The notes under the pieces were generated by a model. The model was given only the letters and a program-made list of their open reading frames with translations. It had not been told where the DNA came from and did no database searches. A stretch of DNA of 64,000 nt, from the NCBI RefSeq assembly GCF_900094575.1, contig NZ_FMAE01000006.1:636697-700696 (forward strand), read 5' to 3'. This stretch comes from Bradyrhizobium yuanmingense (GTDB taxonomy: Bacteria; Pseudomonadota; Alphaproteobacteria; Rhizobiales; Xanthobacteraceae). Position 1 is the first letter of the stretch. Each line of letters begins with the position of its first letter. The position numbers and the translations under genes are program-made. This document shows positions 61,029 to 64,000 of this stretch, in pieces.

Positions 61029-61907
61029 TTATCGTCCCGCCATCGCCGCCATGCGCGGCGCCGCACCGGCGAGAACCGGCTTGGCCGCGGCCGCGCGCGG
61101 ATCATTCGGCTTGTAGAGGCCGCGCCGCTCCGGAATCGGCCGGAACGTGTCGGTCAGTCCAACCACGGTCTCGGCGGCGCCGAGCACCAGGAAGCCGTCG
61201 GGCTCGATCTGGCGCGCCAGGCGGTTGAAGATATTGATCTTGGTGTCCTGATCGAAATAGATCAGCACGTTGCGGCAGAAGATGACGTCGAAGGTGCCGA
61301 GCTGGGCGAAATCGTGCAGCAGGTTGAGCTGGCGGTGCTGGATCATCGCCCGCAACTCGGGATTGATCTGCCAGGTCTCGCCGGTCTGCCTGAAATATTT
61401 CACCAGCATCTGGATCGGCAGGCCGCGCTGCACCTCGAACTGGCTGTAGACGCCGGCCTTGGCCTTCTCCAGCACCTCTTGCGACAGGTCGGTCGCGATG
61501 ATCTCGACGCGCCAGCCGGTGAGGGCTGCGCCCATCTCCTTCAGGCACATCGCCAGCGAATAGGGCTCCTGCCCGGTCGAGCCCGCGGCACACCAGATGC
61601 GCACGCTGCGCTTGGCCGCACGCGCCTTGATGACCTCCGGCATGATGTGGTCGCGGAAATGATCGAACGGGACCTTGTCGCGGAAGAAGAAAGTCTCGTT
61701 GGTGGTCATGGCCTCGACCACGTCGGTGATCAGCTGGCGCGAACCGCCTTGCAGCTTCTGCACGAGCTCGGCGATGCCGGACAGCCCCGCCTTGCGGGCG
61801 AGCGGCAGCAGGCGGCTTTCGATCAGATATTGCTTGTCTGCGGACAGGTCGAGACCGGAATTATCCTTCAGGAACTTACGCAGATACTCATACTCGGTCG
61901 GGGTCAC
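61029..61907 (-). CDS. cheR: Chemotaxis protein methyltransferase CheR
   Basis: 292 aa from GTG 61907 (GAGG seven bases upstream). Methylates glutamates on chemoreceptors with SAM. N-terminal helical domain with SRLLPLARKAG and MTTNETFFFRDKVPFDHF; SAM-binding RIWCAAGSTGQEPYSLAM and IIATDLSQEVLEKA; catalytic-site FDVIFCRNVLIYFD. Follows cheY and precedes the PilZ-like gene. Confidence 0.97.
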   Translation of the reverse strand: MTPTEYEYLRKFLKDNSGLDLSADKQYLIESRLLPLARKAGLSGIAELVQKLQGGSRQLITDVVEAMTTNETFFFRDKVPFDHFRDHIMPEVIKARAAKRSVRIWCAAGSTGQEPYSLAMCLKEMGAALTGWRVEIIATDLSQEVLEKAKAGVYSQFEVQRGLPIQMLVKYFRQTGETWQINPELRAMIQHRQLNLLHDFAQLGTFDVIFCRNVLIYFDQDTKINIFNRLARQIEPDGFLVLGAAETVVGLTDTFRPIPERRGLYKPNDPRAAAAKPVLAGAAPRMAAMAGR

Positions 61908-61967
61908 GGATGGCCTCTTGAATCTGTACTGGAAAACTCCGGCCCAAATACTTTAGGCCGGACACAC

Positions 61968-62354
61968 TCAGACCATGACTTGTCCGACCGGGATCAAACC
62001 AACTTCAGCGAACTTGTCGGCGATGATGTCTTTGTCGAAGGGCTTCATGATGTACTCGTTGGCACCGCCGCTGAGCGCCTGAGCGATGTGAGCCACGTTG
62101 TTCTCGGTGGTGCAGAACACCACTTTCGGCTGGTCGCCGCCTGGCAAGCGGCGCATGTGGCCCATGAACTCGAAGCCGTCCATGACCGGCATGTTCCAGT
62201 CGAGCAGCACCGCGTCGGGCAGCTGCCGCTGGCAGATCTCGAGCGCCTTCGAGCCGTCTTCGGCCTCGGTGACCTCGAACTCCAGACCTTCCAGGATCCG
62301 GCGCGCGATCTTGCGCACCACGCTGGAATCATCGACCACCAAACACGTCTTCAT
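61968..62354 (-). CDS. cheY: Chemotaxis response regulator CheY
   Basis: 128 aa single receiver: CLVVDDSSVVRKIA, AVLLDWNMPVMDGFEF (phospho-Asp), VVFCTTENNV (Thr) and YIMKPFDKD (Lys). Carries the signal from CheA to the flagellar switch or acts as phosphate sink. Between cheW (31 bp) and cheR (60 bp). Confidence 0.95.
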   Translation of the reverse strand: MKTCLVVDDSSVVRKIARRILEGLEFEVTEAEDGSKALEICQRQLPDAVLLDWNMPVMDGFEFMGHMRRLPGGDQPKVVFCTTENNVAHIAQALSGGANEYIMKPFDKDIIADKFAEVGLIPVGQVMV

Positions 62355-62385
62355 TTCTGTTCTCCGGCTTCGATGTTTCGTTGGC

Positions 62386-62859
62386 TCAGGCGGCCATTTG
62401 CGTCTTGGTTTCGAGCTCGAGGACGCGGTCGACGTCGAGGACGACCATGAGCTGTCCGTCGAGGCGGTGGACGCCGCCGGCGAGCTTGGCCATGCGGGGG
62501 TCGAGGTTGACGGGGTTTTCTTCCTTGCCGTCCTCGGGCAGGCGCAGCACCTCGCCGATCTGGTCGATCAGGAGGCCATAGGATTCGCCGCGTAGGTCGA
62601 CGCCGACCGCCATCGCGGTCTTGCCGTCCTCGTCCTTGGGCAGGCCGAGGCGCGAGCGCATGTCGACCACGGTGACGATGCGGCCGCGCAGGTTCAACAC
62701 GCCCGCGATCTCACGCGAGGCCAGCGGCACGCGGGTGACGCGCTCGGGCATGAACACGTCCTGGACGCGGGAGATCGGCAGGCCGAACAGCTGGCCACCG
62801 ATCATCGCGGTGACGTACTCGACCATGGCGCCTTCAGCGGACTGGGTCTTCTTGCTCAT
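62386..62859 (-). CDS. cheW: Chemotaxis adaptor CheW
   Basis: 157 aa, start ATG 62859 with GGAGA upstream. Two SH3-like subdomains: YVTAMIGGQLFGLPISRVQDVF, split as VTAMIGGQLFGLPIS and RVQDVF, then PLASREIAGVLNLRGRIV and DMRSRLGLP; the NLRG loop that contacts receptors is intact. Couples receptors to CheA, whose gene lies directly upstream. Confidence 0.96.
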   Translation of the reverse strand: MSKKTQSAEGAMVEYVTAMIGGQLFGLPISRVQDVFMPERVTRVPLASREIAGVLNLRGRIVTVVDMRSRLGLPKDEDGKTAMAVGVDLRGESYGLLIDQIGEVLRLPEDGKEENPVNLDPRMAKLAGGVHRLDGQLMVVLDVDRVLELETKTQMAA

Positions 62860-62891
62860 TTCAGTGTCTCCTGGTCCATGCCGCTCAAGGT

Positions 62892-64000
62892 TTAAGCCGC
62901 GGCCGCCCGGCTCAGCTCGGAGGCGCCGGCGGCGCCCGCGGTCTGCTCCTTCAGCGCCGCGATCAGGCCGGGACGGTCGAACTTGGCGACGTAATCGTGG
63001 AAGCCGGCCTGACGGCCGCGCTCGATCGCCGCCGGCGACACCAGCGCCGACAGGCCGATGATCGGCGTCGCAGCGAGGTTGTTGTCGGAGCGGACGACTT
63101 CCGCGAACTCGAACCCGTTCATGTCGGGCATCTCGATGTCGGTCAGGATCACGTCGAAGCTTTGGGCGCGCAGTGCCGCGAGGCCCTCCTGCGCGGTCGG
63201 CGCGGTGCGGACGCGGTAGCCGGCGGCCTTCAGCACCGGCGCCAGCATGTTGCGGAAGAAGGCCGAGTCGTCGACCAGCAGCACCGACTGCGAATGCAGC
63301 GACGGCTTCATCTCCTTGCGGGTGAACCAGTCGGCGAACGCCATCGGCAGGAAGTGGCCGACGTCGATCACCTCGGTGGCCTGGCCCTTGATCACGGCCG
63401 AGCCGAGAATGCCGGAGGAGGAGCCGCCGACCTCGATGTTGAGCCGTTCCTCGACGATGTCGATGATCTCGTCGACGACGAGGCCCATGGAGCGGCCGTC
63501 GTCGGCGAACACCAGGATCGGCTGGGCGCCCTGGCTCGCAATGGTGACGCCTTCCATGGCCACCAGCGGCATCAGCTGCTCGCGGTACTGCACCATGTAG
63601 CGGCCGTTCGAGAACTCGATCTTGTCGGCGGGCAGCTCTTCCAGGCGCGTGACGAGGCCGAGCGGAACCGCCTTGGGCTGCGACGAGCCGGCGCGGAACA
63701 CCAAGAGCGAGGTGGTCTGCTCGCCACTTCCGATGTGATGGCCGGCCGCTTCGTCACCCATGCCATGGGCCGAGGAGCCGGCGGCGCCGAGCGCCTTGGC
63801 GATGCCGTTGGGATCGATGATCATGATGACCGCGCCATCGCCCAGAATGGTGTTGCCGGAGAACATGTCGATGTGACGCAGTTTTGTCGACATCGGCTTG
63901 ACCACGATTTCTTCGGTGTGGAACACGCCATCGACGACGATGCCAAAGGTCTGGCTGCCGACTTGCGTCACCACGATGAAGCCGTTCTCGGGATCGGAGG
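62892..64000 (-). CDS. cheA: CheA histidine kinase, C-terminal part with receiver (5' end outside)
   Basis: 369 codons visible; the start, Hpt and kinase domains lie beyond the window. The visible part is P5 of CheA (VVTQVGSQTFGIVVDGVFH, MFSGNTILGDGAVIMIIDPN), then a second CheW-like module (PLGLVTRLEELPADKIE to GSAVIKGQATEVIDVGHFL) and a C-terminal receiver (VLLVDDSAFFRNML, VILTDIEMPDMNGFEF, HDYVAKFDR). Thus it is a hybrid CheA with two CheW-like modules and an attached receiver. Followed by cheW, cheY, cheR. Confidence 0.93.
   Translation of the reverse strand, partial: SDPENGFIVVTQVGSQTFGIVVDGVFHTEEIVVKPMSTKLRHIDMFSGNTILGDGAVIMIIDPNGIAKALGAAGSSAHGMGDEAAGHHIGSGEQTTSLLVFRAGSSQPKAVPLGLVTRLEELPADKIEFSNGRYMVQYREQLMPLVAMEGVTIASQGAQPILVFADDGRSMGLVVDEIIDIVEERLNIEVGGSSSGILGSAVIKGQATEVIDVGHFLPMAFADWFTRKEMKPSLHSQSVLLVDDSAFFRNMLAPVLKAAGYRVRTAPTAQEGLAALRAQSFDVILTDIEMPDMNGFEFAEVVRSDNNLAATPIIGLSALVSPAAIERGRQAGFHDYVAKFDRPGLIAALKEQTAGAAGASELSRAAAA

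Noticed and set aside
1..64000. Search for tRNA, rRNA, CRISPR, transposase, integrase and prophage genes
   Set aside because: Nothing convincing seen on either strand by eye; small or diverged RNA genes could still be missed.

Overview
The window looks like a chromosomal segment of a Bradyrhizobium-type alphaproteobacterium (Hyphomicrobiales). This is inferred from the high GC with strong GC3 bias, the homogentisate operon with a DUF2783 gene, the AlgI-type acyltransferase, the number of HWE/PAS kinases and cyclases, and several families of short palindromic intergenic repeats typical of that group. There are no rRNA or tRNA genes, CRISPR arrays, phage genes or transposase genes that I can see. 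Both ends are cut: fahA at the left edge and a cheA-receiver hybrid at the right edge.

Layout. 0-6 kb: minus-strand homogentisate operon (FAD monooxygenase, DUF2783, MBL-fold protein, hmgA, fahA) with a divergent MarR regulator and a palindromic operator candidate between them. 6-7.7 kb: a small insertion region in which the last 168 bp of marR are repeated on the far side of a secreted methyltransferase gene. 7.7-16 kb: an AHL-lactonase-like gene, a secreted caspase-fold protein lacking both catalytic residues, an OmpA-type lipid/peptidoglycan anchor protein, a two-gene RND efflux system and an orphan DUF433 gene. 16-22.5 kb: Crp/Fnr regulator with a CRP-type palindrome, AsmA-like protein, membrane adenylate cyclase and an unknown protein. 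22.5-26.5 kb: an antitoxin with a wrecked VapC partner, a Spy/LTXXQ-type periplasmic protein, a LysM protein and an unknown exported protein. 26.5-35 kb: GGDEF-EAL protein, a SAM-cyclase-ATPase-TPR giant, and an HWE histidine kinase. 35-42 kb: four very small genes, a lactonase-fold protein, an orphan membrane fusion protein, a second caspase-fold pseudoenzyme and a 592-residue protein of unknown function. 42-52 kb: nuclease-like protein, serine-glyoxylate aminotransferase, an O-acetyltransferase pair whose second gene is frameshifted, oligopeptidase B, and a sugar-acid dehydratase with an RraA-type aldolase. 52-64 kb: chemoreceptor, response regulator plus hybrid kinase, FixJ-type regulator, a single-domain receiver, then cheA-cheW-cheY-cheR-pilZ-like.

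How the parts fit. The left operon degrades tyrosine/phenylacetate-type aromatics to fumarate and acetoacetate. Much of the rest is signalling: two class III cyclases with a Crp-type protein (cAMP), a GGDEF-EAL protein and a PilZ-like protein (c-di-GMP), several kinases and receivers, and a chemotaxis operon. Cell-envelope genes (RND, OmpA, AsmA, LysM, Spy, MBOAT) form the second theme. The most unusual items are the pair of secreted pseudo-caspases with the same two catalytic substitutions, the duplicated marR 3' end around a cargo gene, the decayed VapC toxin, and the unassigned 592-residue protein at 40.1-41.9 kb.
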